DNA of 54,527 nucleotides from Seminavis robusta (Eukaryota > Bacillariophyta > Bacillariophyceae > Naviculales > Naviculaceae): NCBI GenBank assembly GCA_903772945.1, contig CAICTM010000656.1:1-54527 (forward strand), given 5' to 3'. The notes under the pieces are model-generated. The model had not been told where the DNA came from and searched no databases. It saw only the letters and a program-made list of their open reading frames with translations. The translations under genes were made by a program, and so were the position numbers. Below, in pieces: positions 1-14,473 of this stretch. Each line of letters starts with the position of its first letter. Position 1 is the stretch's first letter.

Positions 1-650
1 CAACACGCGAGTCGATGAGTCGGAAGGTTCAGGAACATGCGTTAGAAGCCGTCCTTGATGTTATGCTTGCCGAGGCGGACGGGTCCAAAATTGGGGTTTG
101 CGTGACGCACATCTTACAGGATGCGCGGCAGGGCATTTCCAAATTGCATGGGCTCGGGCGGTGCGTGATGTGATGTTGTTTCGTTTACGGAGGGCCCTCC
201 CCAGTTCCAGGTGTGTTCGCTGATGAGTCGGGGTTTACGGTCTCGTTCCACCTTTACCGCAGCGGCGGACAGAAGGAGGGAGGGTTCTTCCTTGACGAGG
301 TCGAATTGAAGGACAGCCCAGAACTCGTTCTCGATGAACTCGGAAAATTCCTCACGGAGGCAGTCGGAATGCTCGGTAGCAGATTTGTGGCAGCCGCGGC
401 TGATGCATTCCTCTTTCTGTTCCGTCGTCCAGGGAGGTGATTCGTTTTGTCCGGGGAACCCATGGTCTCTCCAGTGGCGAGCAAGGGGAATGCAGGATGG
501 TCGACATCTCCAGGTTCGGAGCAAGGTAGGAGCGCCCTCTGAAGTCGGTGACCAAAGGACTCCCACGTCTTGCCTTCGAGTAGGCTGAGCAAAGGTTTTG
601 GACTAACGTACCTTCTGTCATTTCGGGTTGATCTGGTGTCAACGGCATGC
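1..650 (-). pseudogene. Retroelement pol, reverse-transcriptase N-terminal part, decayed
   Basis: This is the N-terminal part of a retroelement polymerase, read on the minus strand and leaving the window at base 1. Fragments in successive frames match the usual order of this pol family: PLVTDFRG (about 560-540), PPWTTEQKEE and HKSATEHSD (about 430-370), FWAVLQFDLVKEEPSL (about 320-270), ERDRKPRLI (about 240-215) and PPEPMQFGNALPRIL (about 160-114). The next piece, NFGPVRLGKHNIKDGF (about 95-48), covers RT motif A. The expected catalytic aspartate there is read as asparagine, and the tyrosine after DGF is a stop. At least two frame changes separate the fragments, so the gene is dead. The Gag-like ORF lies directly upstream in the same direction. 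The element class is not assigned because the rest of pol is outside the window. Confidence 0.7.
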
Positions 651-958
651 TAGTGTTTTAGTGGTGTTTGATGTAGAGGATGAAGGTGGTCGGCGTTTCT
701 TAGGTGTCCGGGCAGTAGGCAGCCGACCCTTTGATGACTGGAGACATTGACAGCGAGTGCGTGTGAGAGGGCGTGAATTGAAAGTGTAGAAAGTTTTGTG
801 AGGTGTTTGCGAGCAGGAGTGCTCCTGTTAGTCCTTGGAGGTTTCACAGGAGAGACATCGCGATCAAAAGGGCGGAGACCAAACTGCTTGCGAGGCATGG
901 ACGCCACCGAGATAGGAGCGGGCGCTCCAATACGGGTGGCGAGTCCAGGCGTGGAGAC

Positions 959-1353
959 TCAGGGCTGCGGGTCAGCAACTCCACAGTCCGTGAGGAGAGT
1001 GTGGAGCTTCTGCACCGTAGCCGCCGAGTAGCGCTTGTGGGTGGCAGCGTGCTTGCATCCGGAGGTGCAACTGCCCTTTAGGGCCCAGGCTATACAGACG
1101 TCCTGACCACCGTGCTTGGGAATGGTGTACTGATGGTCCTTGGTCATTTCGTGATGGAGCGGAATCCCAAGTCCTGGAAACGCTTCAAGAGTCCTCATCG
1201 CCGTGGACGTTGGTGACTGGGTTGCTCCCGCTCACTGTTGGTTTGCTCCGGCAGGCTTCTTGCTAGGCGGCTCGGGAGCGGGCTTTGAAGAACGAGTACC
1301 AGTGAGCAGGAGCTCAGCGAGAGACGAGGCACGGGAGGACTGAACGAGTCTAG
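959..1353 (-). pseudogene. Gag-like C-terminal tail with CCCH-like zinc finger, frameshifted
   Basis: Downstream of the 528-aa ORF, coding sequence seems to continue in other frames. One piece (about 1360-1235) is basic and proline-rich, ending in EPPSKKPAGANQQ. The next (1198-959) contains C-IAWALKGS-C-TSG-C-KHAATH, a C-x8-C-x3-C-x5-H arrangement. A motif of this type is common at the C-terminus of Gag-like proteins in stramenopile retroelements, where it probably binds nucleic acid. The frame changes suggest either decay or programmed shifts; decay is more likely because the adjoining pol is broken. Confidence 0.5.
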
Positions 1354-2940
1354 TCAGCGTACCAAAGTTGGGGCAGCGGCGCGCGGGTTTAGGATAGCTT
1401 CGTTGACCCACAGGAAGTAATCTTGTTGGATCTCGAAAAGGATGCGACCGCACAAGTCCACTGCCACACTCCGGTTGTCAGCATGCAGGCCATGGATGGT
1501 GTGGAGGTAGGATCCCAGCGAGAGGGCCACATCACGCACCGAGCATGAGACGGGATGGTTTCCTCCATGGAAGACGTCTATCATGATGGAGAAACCATAG
1601 AGCTTTTCCTCCGCAATGCGACCATCGGTGGGAAACTTGACATCGGTGGAAGTGATGGCAATGGCATCTTCCAAGGTGACCGAGGCTCCCTTCTCAACGT
1701 ACTCCGCTCGAGCAGCCAAGTCCTGGACCGCCTTTGCTTCCGAATGGCCTTGGCATACCACCGAGAAGGGGGAGAGGCCCTCGCCCAAGGTGGTCCCTTG
1801 ACCGTTCACGAAGTACTTGCGGAAGACACGATCCAGAATGTGTCCAGTGACCAAGGGTTTGTTCGCGAGGTTGATGGGTAGTGCCGAAGCCTGAGTGCGT
1901 TCGTCTAGTTGGGCTTGCAAGATTCCGTGTTCATTCCCTTTGGGGGACTTCGCGAGCAGACGGTGAATGACGGGGAGGTTTGCGTCATCGGCAACGTTGC
2001 AGAGGTTGTGGACGCGAGTGGCAAGTGCGACCCCGAATTTATCCGTGAAGGTTTTGTTGCTCTTCTCACGGTCATACTGGAGTTGTTGTTCGACGGTGGC
2101 CTCCAGTGTATCACGTAAGTTTGTGATTCCCGCGTTGAAGGTTGCGTTGGTCAGGCCCGGACCTACCGCGCCAAGCGCCGCCATGTAGGGGGAGAGCACC
2201 AGGTTCGTGCTTCGTTGGAGCGCGTTAGCGCTGATGGGCGCGGCCACGTTAGCAGCAGCATTACTAGTGGACGTGTGACCTCCCGCGACCAACGTGCAAC
2301 AGGCGCGGAACCATTGGACCAAAGGGGCGATGGCAGCCTGTCGTGCGGGATCCGCGTGAGTCATCTCAGGGGTAAGGACTTCCGCACGGAACTGGGGAAG
2401 ACTGTACTGTCCTTCGGGACGGGCCACAAGGACAGCTTCATAGAGATAGGACGGGAGAGGCATCACACGACGGACCCGGAAGACATCAGTGTCTGCGACA
2501 CCGCCGCCATGGGGGCCACTGTGTAGCACAGGAGCCGGCACGGCGGTGAACATCGTTCCTCCGTCAATAACCGTCATGTTGTGGCAGGTTACGTCAGCCG
2601 TGCGCTCGAACGCTGACATAGGAAGGACTACCGTGATAGCGCTTCGAAGGTCGTTCCCCACCACGATAGCGTAGAGATTGTCGTAAGGAGAGACCTGGCT
2701 AGGATTCACGGGGTAAGCGTAGAGTGAATGTCCAATGTAGATATTCGTTTCGTCATTCTGGAGGACGAAGCCAAAGGTGACAGGTGAACGAAGGCAAAAT
2801 TGGCTCATAGCGCGAGAGGCAACATCACGATTCGCATTCGAGGCGCCGCCCACAGAAGTGAGGATATCAGTGTAGTTAGGAGCATGTACCTCCCATGCCG
2901 CTGCACGAGAGACGAGATCCGAGAAATTAGAGCTGGCCAT
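1354..2940 (-). CDS. Gag-like retroelement protein, 528 aa
   Basis: An uninterrupted 528-residue ORF starts at ATG 2940 and stops at 1354. I recognise no enzymatic domain. The protein is alanine- and asparagine-rich in its middle (about residues 225-250) and otherwise looks globular, with a TLEATVEQQLQYDREK helix near residue 280. Its position immediately upstream of a zinc-finger segment and a reverse transcriptase on the same strand makes it the likely structural (Gag) protein of that element. It has stayed open while the downstream pol has collapsed. A host gene captured next to an element is possible but less likely. Confidence 0.55.
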   Translation of the reverse strand: MASSNFSDLVSRAAAWEVHAPNYTDILTSVGGASNANRDVASRAMSQFCLRSPVTFGFVLQNDETNIYIGHSLYAYPVNPSQVSPYDNLYAIVVGNDLRSAITVVLPMSAFERTADVTCHNMTVIDGGTMFTAVPAPVLHSGPHGGGVADTDVFRVRRVMPLPSYLYEAVLVARPEGQYSLPQFRAEVLTPEMTHADPARQAAIAPLVQWFRACCTLVAGGHTSTSNAAANVAAPISANALQRSTNLVLSPYMAALGAVGPGLTNATFNAGITNLRDTLEATVEQQLQYDREKSNKTFTDKFGVALATRVHNLCNVADDANLPVIHRLLAKSPKGNEHGILQAQLDERTQASALPINLANKPLVTGHILDRVFRKYFVNGQGTTLGEGLSPFSVVCQGHSEAKAVQDLAARAEYVEKGASVTLEDAIAITSTDVKFPTDGRIAEEKLYGFSIMIDVFHGGNHPVSCSVRDVALSLGSYLHTIHGLHADNRSVAVDLCGRILFEIQQDYFLWVNEAILNPRAAAPTLVR

Positions 2941-3947
2941 GGTGAGGGTCGAAAAGATACGAAACCTGATGCCGGCGCAAGAGATTAATCTAATCTAGGT
3001 TCTTGCCTTCAGCGTTGGCTGAATGAAGAATTGTGAGCTGAGAGAGAGACAACCTTCTTGCGATCGGCAGTTCAATGGCTGATCTTGGCTAGGTCGCTGG
3101 CTTTAGTGATGGATTCTTGCTTCCCGCGCACGCACCTCTTTCGTGTTAGAGGTGTTTGGTATCCTTTATAGTGAGGCTGTGTGCAGTATCTGCGCACCTC
3201 TTCTCTGTTGCTATAGTTACTCAATGCTTTGACTTGATAGTCTCTTGGATCAACTTGATGATATCAATCTCGAGGTGTTGATCTTCGAACTCGAGATGAG
3301 ACTTTTGCTTTTCAGTGTTGTTTGTCTAGCTAAAAGGCTAGCACTGCAGCTTATTGAGGGGTAATTTGGTTTTTGGTTAAGCTGAAAAGCAAAAGTGAGG
3401 ATTTACTGGTGGTGCATAGCAATTCTTGTGATTGAATTGGATATAAGGACCCCGCAACAATTTAGACCTAAAACTCCCTTGGTTCCTGCATCATGAATAT
3501 GCATGTGAACCGGACTAGATGTTTAATACACGAGTCAATAATAATTCGAGGTATGGGGAATATATCCTCCAACAATCATCATGCCACACTCCTGTGGATT
3601 TGAGGTTATAGCCCTTGATCTGACCAATTCCTTGGGTCATCACAAATCATCTGCTCACTCCTGTGAGCTTGGCTCCATTGCCACTGTCTCGTGGGCTTTG
3701 TTGATCGTTTGCTCACGGTGTCCCTCCACCGGACTTCTTTGTAATGATGCTGGACGAACATCATTGAGAAGTATTGCACAGCTAGCCCACATGAAGTCCA
3801 TTGTCCCCACATACAACTGTTTTTCTACTAGTCATTACAAAGAAGTGACAACAGTCTTTTGCCCACTTCTAATTAATAATAATAATATTTTGTCCCACAA
3901 ATAGCATACCCTGGGCTAGGGAATCCTCCCGCTCAACATCTAGGCCG
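2941..3947. other. Noncoding stretch upstream of the Gag-like ORF
   Basis: No convincing gene is seen. It probably includes the 5' leader or terminal region of the retroelement on its left. The open frames at 3581-3904 (+) and 3606-3812 (-) have low-complexity composition and no recognisable motif. A 15-bp inverted repeat lies within it (listed separately). Confidence 0.4.
3301..3396. repeat. 15-bp perfect inverted repeat with 66-bp spacer
   Basis: Bases 3301-3315 (ACTTTTGCTTTTCAG) are the exact reverse complement of 3382-3396. A second small hairpin, CTAGC/GCTAG, sits in the spacer at about 3326-3341. The pair could be the ends of a very small MITE-like element or a structured transcript. 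No target-site duplication is obvious. Confidence 0.6.
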
Positions 3948-4180
3948 GACACCAAAGTGGATCAAACTGTGCAGTAAAAGTGTGTGGGAAGGAGACTTTC
4001 GTGGTGTTTGTGGATAACTATGGCACAGTTGGAATCGATTCCATCATCTAGAGGATAAATGCACTCAACAACCGCTGCCATTGCCAACAGTGGGTGCAGC
4101 TGCCACTTTCATTACCATTCCAACATTGTGGATACCCCCATGACCACGGAGAAACTCAATAGTGTTGAATGTGTTGAAAC
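3948..4180. repeat. Dispersed noncoding repeat, copy 1
   Basis: This segment is clearly related to 39508-40160. Shared stretches include GTGGTGTTTGTGGATAACTA followed by GGCACAGTTGGAATCGA, and later ACCATTCCAACA followed by TGTGGAT and CCCCATG/CCCCTGCG. The copies differ by substitutions and by about 400 bp of extra sequence in the second one. Similarity appears to continue in patches to about 4640 (matching about 40520-40830), including TTCAATGACTCGAC. No ORF is conserved between the copies, so it is probably an old nonautonomous element. Confidence 0.6.
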
Positions 4181-5633
4181 TTGATAGCCATCTTCGTTCA
4201 CCCAAGAAAAGAGTGTTCAAAGCTCGATTTTGAAGTGGAGATACCATCGACGACGATGCTGAAGCCAAAGGCATCATTCGCAACAACACCTTGCCACTTT
4301 ATTATCCGATCTGTCACTCCTTGTTAGGAGTTATTGTGTTGCCTCTTCCAATTGACGACTGTTGCCATTCAATGACTCGACTCGACTCGACGATGATAGG
4401 CTCCAAATGGTTCAGGCTGAAGTTAACAGTATTAACATTAGTAGTAGCAGTAATGGCTGACAGATCGATCGATCCAAACCTATTCCTGTTTCTCTTGTCA
4501 GCGAAGCGTGGATTTCTCTATGCAAGCAATATATGAATTCAACAGTACTTGACCACGCGGACGACCGATCGGTACTAATTCGATTCAAAGATGCTCCCCA
4601 TTGACTGATGCTTGAGAGTACCAGGTAGAGGTGCGGGAATTCAACCGGCTTGCAACTTGTAGTACTGAACCGTCCAATACTAGCTACAGTACCACCGTAC
4701 CACGTGATTGACATACTCCAGCCTGAGAAGGATCAAACGCTTCACTCCCATGGTAGAGGTAAGTCTATGGCTCCTGCTCGCATTATCCAGCCACTCTCTT
4801 AGTCAAAACAACGCACACACCGAAAACAACAATAATACATACACGTAAATTCAATGAGGGATGGCTTTCAAATCTGACCTTCAACAATACTTTGATATTA
4901 GGCTTTACTGGCATCTCGAATGAGTCAATCGATCGAACGATTCAATCGATTCAACCATGAGGGAGCAGAGAAGTCAGTGCCACTGCTCGACTGAGGCTTG
5001 ATAGGAGAGGTGCGGCTGGTATGGACTTGACTGTCGCTAGCCAATTGACTGCCATCGGTTACTCTAGTGGGATCCAACGCTTCACTCGTGTGGTGGCAGC
5101 CATTATCCACTCGCATTAGATCTACCAGTACTTCTTATCCACTCGCATTATCCAGCCACTCGTCTCCATTATCTCTCCACCCTCAGTCAACCCACAGCAG
5201 CCACACTGATCAGCCAACTGGGTGCTGGGTCTAGCTAGGGCAACAACTGAAGCAACCACGGAGCACCATCAGGAGAATAATGCAGCTGATGGTTTGCTGT
5301 GTCTTACGAGTACCGTACCGTACTCAGTACGTATTCATTTCAAATGCAGCTGGGAGCTGGGAGCGGGGTGTGCAACTCAGGTCTCAGGTGCAAGTGATCC
5401 GTAAATCTCCCACTCTCTCCCAATCAAGAAAGCATCTGTCTCTTTGGTGGTGCTTCATGATTGTGGGGGAGGATGGCTGGTGCACTGGTACCCCCTGTTC
5501 TGGAAGGAAACAATCATTGGCTTCCCCTTTCAGCAAAATCTTATGGTGAAAAGATCATTGCGCCCCATCTTATTTCTTCCCATAGCTTTTTCTCTCTTGC
5601 TTCGGATGCATCTGTCTATCCTTGCCTTCTCTG

Positions 5634-5812
5634 TGTATAAAAAGTATAGAGCATGAGATAACATGGCTATGCCAACCTGTCAAAAAGCCACCGGGTACCA
5701 GCTGCAAAAAAATGTCTTTCTACTGATTTTTTGATAGTAGAGTCTTGCCCAAAAATGTTTTATCAAGCCCCCTTGGAAACCCCCAAATTAAGTCGTGAGG
5801 AAACCTCACGGA
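5634..5812. repeat. Hairpin-terminated dispersed repeat, copy 1
   Basis: The segment aligns with 46440-46625. Shared blocks include CATGGCT followed by TGCCAAC, AAAAGCCACCGG, AAAAATGTTT, and the block from GAAACCCCCAAA to AAACCTCACGGAT. Similarity stops abruptly after GGAT in both copies. Two hairpins lie near this end: a variable one (5719-5741) and an invariant one (5794-5810). Confidence 0.65.
5794..5810. other. Invariant terminal hairpin CGTGAGG-AAA-CCTCACG
   Basis: A perfect 7-bp stem with an AAA loop lies two bases before the right end of the repeat. The identical hairpin occurs at 46607-46623 in copy 2, although flanking bases differ. It could be the 3' end structure of a short nonautonomous transposon or of a transcript. 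Confidence 0.6.
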
Positions 5813-6894
5813 TTTCAAGATTAACCAGTGAGGATGGGGCATTTTTATTTAAGAAGCTCACTTTTTGGTGCACCACTTATGCTGACAAATATACCCCTAG
5901 TAGTTTAACCATTAGAGTCAACCTGACAATACTTCGAGATAGGGGATACATAATTTGGATGTGCCCGTCGCAGTGGTGATAGCCCCTTGTCCATTTGGTG
6001 GCCATGGGAGCAAGGAATGGCTGGCAAATTATAGGGCTTCCATTTCTGACCTTTTTCCTGTAGTTTGACATAAGATAATGCCTTCTACATGGCTGTCAGC
6101 ACTACAACCAGCACATGGCTGCAACAAGCAAAGAATGTAGATAAGTCTATATATGTAACTTGGTTGTGTAGGTGCTATATTGGTTGAGTTCATCCTGTAG
6201 TCCTCCTGTGGTGTTTTTCACATCACAAAAAGAACTTCATGGTAGTAAAGATAGGCAGCTCTGCAGACCAGAAAAATTCCGCTGGTTTTCAACGTAGTAG
6301 ACTAGTACGCGGTGTCACATGCGAAAGATCTCGTACTTTCCTACTTGCTAGCTAGACGTCGCCGAGCTTCGTTTTATGTAGTTAGGGCGAACATTTTTTG
6401 GTGACGCCAGCCTGTACGCACCGGTACCGTAAATACTTAGGGTAGTTACCGTGCCGTACCGGTACCGTATGGTAGCTCTTGCCAATGTACTAGTAGTTTC
6501 TCACGGCAACAATCCTGTGTTTGCAATGCAGCACCATTGGCCGATTTCACGATACGGTAGCTGCTAGCTAGCTGCCAACCTATTGCTTTGCTCAAAATGG
6601 TATGCGACCAGCTTTGTGCAGCTCCAAAAATCCTGATAGCGGCGTGGTCGGACGTCCCAATCCACCAAGACAGACAAAACATGTCTCTACAGCTACCACA
6701 GGCACGCACAACCCTTCGAGGACTATCATGTGAGTTCCGGGAGGTTCTGGTAGCTAGTTTCCAGTGAATCCCCCGGTCACTTGCAACATTGTCGTGTTGT
6801 CGACTGATCCTTTTAGTTGCTTTGACGGCTTTGTCTTGCGCTTCCACAATATTTTTGAGCTCTTGCTTCTTCGAGAAGGCTTGTAGCCTGTCAT
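5813..6894. other. Intergenic stretch rich in GGTACC/CCGGTAC motifs
   Basis: No gene is supported here. The 133-codon minus-strand frame at 6446-6847 has no recognisable domain and is probably chance. Palindromic GTACCGGTACCG strings occur at 6419-6470. Confidence 0.4.
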
Positions 6895-7264
6895 TGTGGC
6901 CGAAACAAGCTCCACATCAATGGGTCTTCAACCCGTAGATTGGGTATCGATTGTACGCCAGTGCTGCGTCAACTGCAGCTCATAGTTGTGGCCGTAACAA
7001 GCTCCACATCAATGGGTCTTCAACCCGTAGATTGGGTATCGATTGTACGCCAGTACTGCGTCAACTGCAGCTCATAGTTGTGGTCGAAACAAGCTCCACA
7101 TCAATGGGTCTTCGACACGTAGATTGGGTATCGATTGTACGCCATTACTGCGTCGACTGCAGCTCGTAGTTGTGGCCGAAACAAGCTCGGCATCAAGGGG
7201 CTTCGACACGTAGATTGGGTAGCGATTGTAGTAGTACGCCAGTACTTTGTCGAGTGCAGCTCAT
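6895..7264. repeat. Four tandem 92-bp repeats
   Basis: Units begin at 6895, 6987, 7079 and 7171, each starting TGTGG(C/T)CG(A/T)AACAAGCTC and ending near GACTGCAGCTC(A/G)TAGT. Spacing is exactly 92 bp. The last unit is the most diverged and carries a short GTAGTA insertion. Weak open frames follow the repeat but differ in phase between units, since 92 is not a multiple of three. It lies just beyond the 3' end of the channel gene. Confidence 0.85.
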
Positions 7265-7434
7265 CGAGCCAGAAGACCAGACCACATGAGGAGCTTAGTG
7301 TGCACAGAAATTTTGGTGTCGGCAGGAGGCAGATGCGAACGTTGACAACTCTACTGGGCGGTTTGCCAAAGCCTGACAACCAATTGAACCGAATACAAGA
7401 TTCGCTAACCAATGGAGGCATCTGAACATATCCC

Positions 7435-9488
7435 TCAGGAATGCGGATCTATGGCATCCACTGTTTCGGCCTCTGGTGGTAGCAGGCGACAGCTGTGAAA
7501 CGACTCGTTTTCCAATCCGTCACCCTCATTGAATGGAGTCCTGTAGTGCGACGAATCGATTTGCTCTGTGTCATCCTCGCAAGGGTTGGTTATCGCCTCC
7601 TTCAAGTCAGCAAAAACAGCCACTGCCTCTATTTGAGATTCTCCGACACTACGTGCTTTGGTGTCCTTGAATGAGACTCTCCGGCTTCTTGGGATTCTCT
7701 CGGATAACCGAGGAAACTGTGGTGGACCTGTAGGCTTTTCGACATTGTCACTGCTGCGGGAACGGCTTGGCCTTGCCCTTGTCCGGCCGACTACACGGGC
7801 ATTGCCTTGGTTTGCGGGTGTCTCGCCATCTGTTTGGGATTTGCTTTGCCTTTTCGGCACCTGTTCCTCAATTTGGAAATGATTTTGGGTGGTTATTGTC
7901 GATTTGTCCGTTCCAAAATGGCTCTGCCTCAGCTTGAACATTCCTGAACGAATCTGTTTCAGACCTATTTCTGGCGTCAGGTCGTCTAATCCAGCCAACT
8001 TTTCAAAATGATCCAGTTGCTTTAGTGCCTGCTTCAATGAGTCCCTAGCATTTGTATTGGTTTGACTGAGCTGCAACAGCGCCTCCTCGTAATGTAGCTT
8101 TGACGCCTCACCGACCTCATCCACTTGTTCTAGCAGGAGTTGCACATACAGCAAAAGATCCATTTGTTGTTTTGACATTTTGTCGAGCTTTTTACGCAGA
8201 TTGATGATTCGATGCCGTGATTCAACTTTGTCTTTGACATAGTTTTCCACCATGAGAATATCTTGTTGGTCTTGCACCATTTTGACGGCATCGCATACAA
8301 CAGCAATAATTAAATTGTACAAGATGAAGGATGAAAACGTTACATAAGTGGAGAAAAGGTATGATGCCCATGGATAGACCTGCATGACCGCACGTGTAAC
8401 CCTTGCCCAGTCGAGTGTCACCATGGCAAAGAGTGTGAACAGTGCGTCATCTAATCGACCAAAGTAGCTGTACGTCCCGGCTTGTGGGTCCTGGAATCGA
8501 TCCGTGAAGTCAATCTCACCAAAGAGTTCTGTACACATGACGCCAAAGATATATATGATAAGGCAAAACATGCAGATAATGGCAGAAATTCGTGGCAAGA
8601 CATCAAAGATTGCCTGTGGAAGTGGGAAAGGGTGCAAGCGAACATGTAAGAATACCCTACAAGAGGAGCTGAGTAAGGTGCATTATTGCTCACCTCTACT
8701 AGCCGCCTCAGAGCTCTAATTTTGGTGGTGAGGCGAAAAGCACGGAAGATGCGAAAGGAACGCAGCTTGAGCGCCCTTAGCACCGACACCGACTCGAGTG
8801 TCCAACTGGTGATGACAATAAAGAGATCGAACATCAACCAGCCATCGAAGAAAAGGCCATAGCCATGATAGAGGAACTGCATGATCAATTCGATAGTGAA
8901 AATGATGAGGAAGGCCAAGTCCAGTATTCTGAATGCTCGATAGGCATTTTCGTTGTTTTCGACAAAATCGAATGTTGCTAGCCCAATAAAAAGTGAGTTG
9001 AGGAGAATGAGGATGACAATGAAGATTTGGAAGCATTGGTCGTTGACAATCCGACCGGAGTAGTCGCGTACAACGTCTGTTTTGAGCCTGATGTCGTGGA
9101 TAGTTTGTTCCAGACTATTCTTTGGCAATTCCTCTTCCTCTTCTTCATCATCGCTCTCAGGTTCACACTCACACTCGGCATTCCCACAACCACTGCAGAC
9201 TTCTTCAGGAACATAGGGAGCCTTGAGCAGCAACCCATCCATAAACCTTGCTTCTCTCGCAATACGGCTGGCGACCTCGGACTGTGCAATAGTGGAAGCA
9301 GCCCGCTGAAGCCCCCCTGGCCGTCGAAGCCGAGCCATGCTTAAGGAATGCAGTAGACCTCTTCTTTCAGACGGAACATTTTCATCACTACTGGTGCCGC
9401 TGCTGGCCTCTGGACGGTGCCGTTGGCTGCGGTGGGACTGCACTTCTACTCCATTCGTCTCATGGTGAAGACGGCCCATGGGATTCAT
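7435..9488 (-). CDS. Single-domain voltage-gated cation channel, 657 aa
   Basis: Two exons, 9488-8694 and 8613-7435, are joined across an 80-bp GTGAGC...CAG intron and give 657 residues. The N-terminus is acidic (residues 112-120) after a small CSGCGNAECEC cysteine cluster. One six-helix ion-transport domain follows: S1 about 152-172, S2 185-207, S3 214-232, S4 233-265, S5 276-297, S6 349-375. S4 carries arginines every third residue (RSFRIFRAFR), so it should sense voltage. The pore reads FAMVTLDWARVTRAV at 324-338. A coiled coil of about 385-450 after S6 suggests tetramer assembly, as in single-domain sodium or calcium channels of bacteria and algae. It should act in the plasma membrane or an organelle membrane. 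The family is clear; ion selectivity is not, because the filter is one residue shorter than the usual T-x-(D/E)-x-W. Confidence 0.85.
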
Positions 9489-10140
9489 AACGGATGAATT
9501 GTCGTGTTTTCCACAACCGTCTTGATCGATAGCGGTGCCTCAGAACACCATTGCCACTGAACTCTCTCTGTTGGCGTTTGCTTATAACATACCCTTGGCT
9601 TTTCTTTGCCTCATCGTCATGAAACAGTGGTTGAAGCATTGCGCTCTCCGATATATTGGGCGGTGCCAATGGGGTGCAGATGACGTGTCAAGTCTTAGAG
9701 ATGACAGTTTTCATTATTCATCTTACACTTGAACCCTAATGACGCACGAATCAACGTTTTTACTAACCAAAGCAGAAATATTTTATAAATCGAATTCCAA
9801 ATTATCGAACCTTCCCCTCGGAAGCAGATTTAGTGAAATTGAAACCTAAAACATAAAACGCGTAAAACGGAAACATAAATTTTAATAAAAAGGCACCCAG
9901 AGGCAATTGGCGTTTTCGGGCACGAAAAGCAGTCCAACGAAACTGGCCACTCACACTCCACTCACATGCCAGGCACCCACATGCCAGGCAAGAATGATGC
10001 GATGTACGTTGTACATGGATGAAGCTACCTGTTTCGGCTGCAGAGGATGGTCATGCCAGGTAGGCAATGACAGCTCCATAAGAAGAAGATAGCAACTGCG
10101 AGAATTTATGAAATCAATGCCAGGCAAAACTAGAATCGAA
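9489..10140. other. Intergenic region with repeated palindrome TGCCAGGCA
   Basis: This separates the channel start from the stop of the Prp2-like gene, both on the minus strand, so it should hold the channel promoter and the helicase 3' end. The odd-length palindrome TGCCAGGCA occurs at 9967-9975, 9982-9990 and 10118-10126, with a variant at 10054-10066. No gene is seen. Confidence 0.45.
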
Positions 10141-14019
<3,879 letters not shown>

Positions 14020-14318
14020 GGTGGAGAAGGATCCAGGGAGCTACGTACTGTACAGCTGGAATATTTCAGTTGGAGGGCTGATGGAACGGGTCGATTGCAT
14101 GGAACATCGTCTGGAGATGGCCTTCACAAGCTGCGATCTTCGTCTTGGAGGCTGGAGGCGACATGAGGATGTGGGATCGATGAGGGACGACGAATGATTG
14201 AATCGAATGATGAATCGATTCTTCAATCAATCGATTCGATTGAGATTGAATTGAATCGAATTCAAAAATTCGGCTGAAGATTGTTGACTGACTCGACTCG
14301 ACTGTCTCGACTGAGACT

Positions 14319-14349
14319 CGATTCGATTCGATTCGATTCGATTCGATTC
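14319..14349. repeat. (CGATT)n microsatellite
   Basis: Six consecutive CGATT units end just before the cyclophilin remnant. The preceding 120 bp is also rich in GATTC/GAATC and GACTC words. It lies upstream of the helicase start codon. Confidence 0.85.
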
Positions 14350-14473
14350 ACGCCTGTGGCTCGCTGAGCTGCTGAAAACATGGAACAGCTCTACTTGGTG
14401 TACAGTAGCTACTTGTTATTAGATAGAATGCAATAACCTCGATACTTAGCAAATCGCAACACATAGCAAGCCA

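Noticed and set aside
5794..5810. Terminal hairpin as a Helitron 3' end
   Set aside because: No CTRR follows the hairpin in either copy, and no Rep/helicase sequence is nearby.
6446..6847. 133-codon minus-strand frame
   Set aside because: No recognisable motif, lies in repeat-rich intergenic DNA, and composition is not distinctive.
6895..7264. Possible CRISPR-like array
   Set aside because: Units are contiguous 92-bp repeats without unique spacers, and the genome is eukaryotic.
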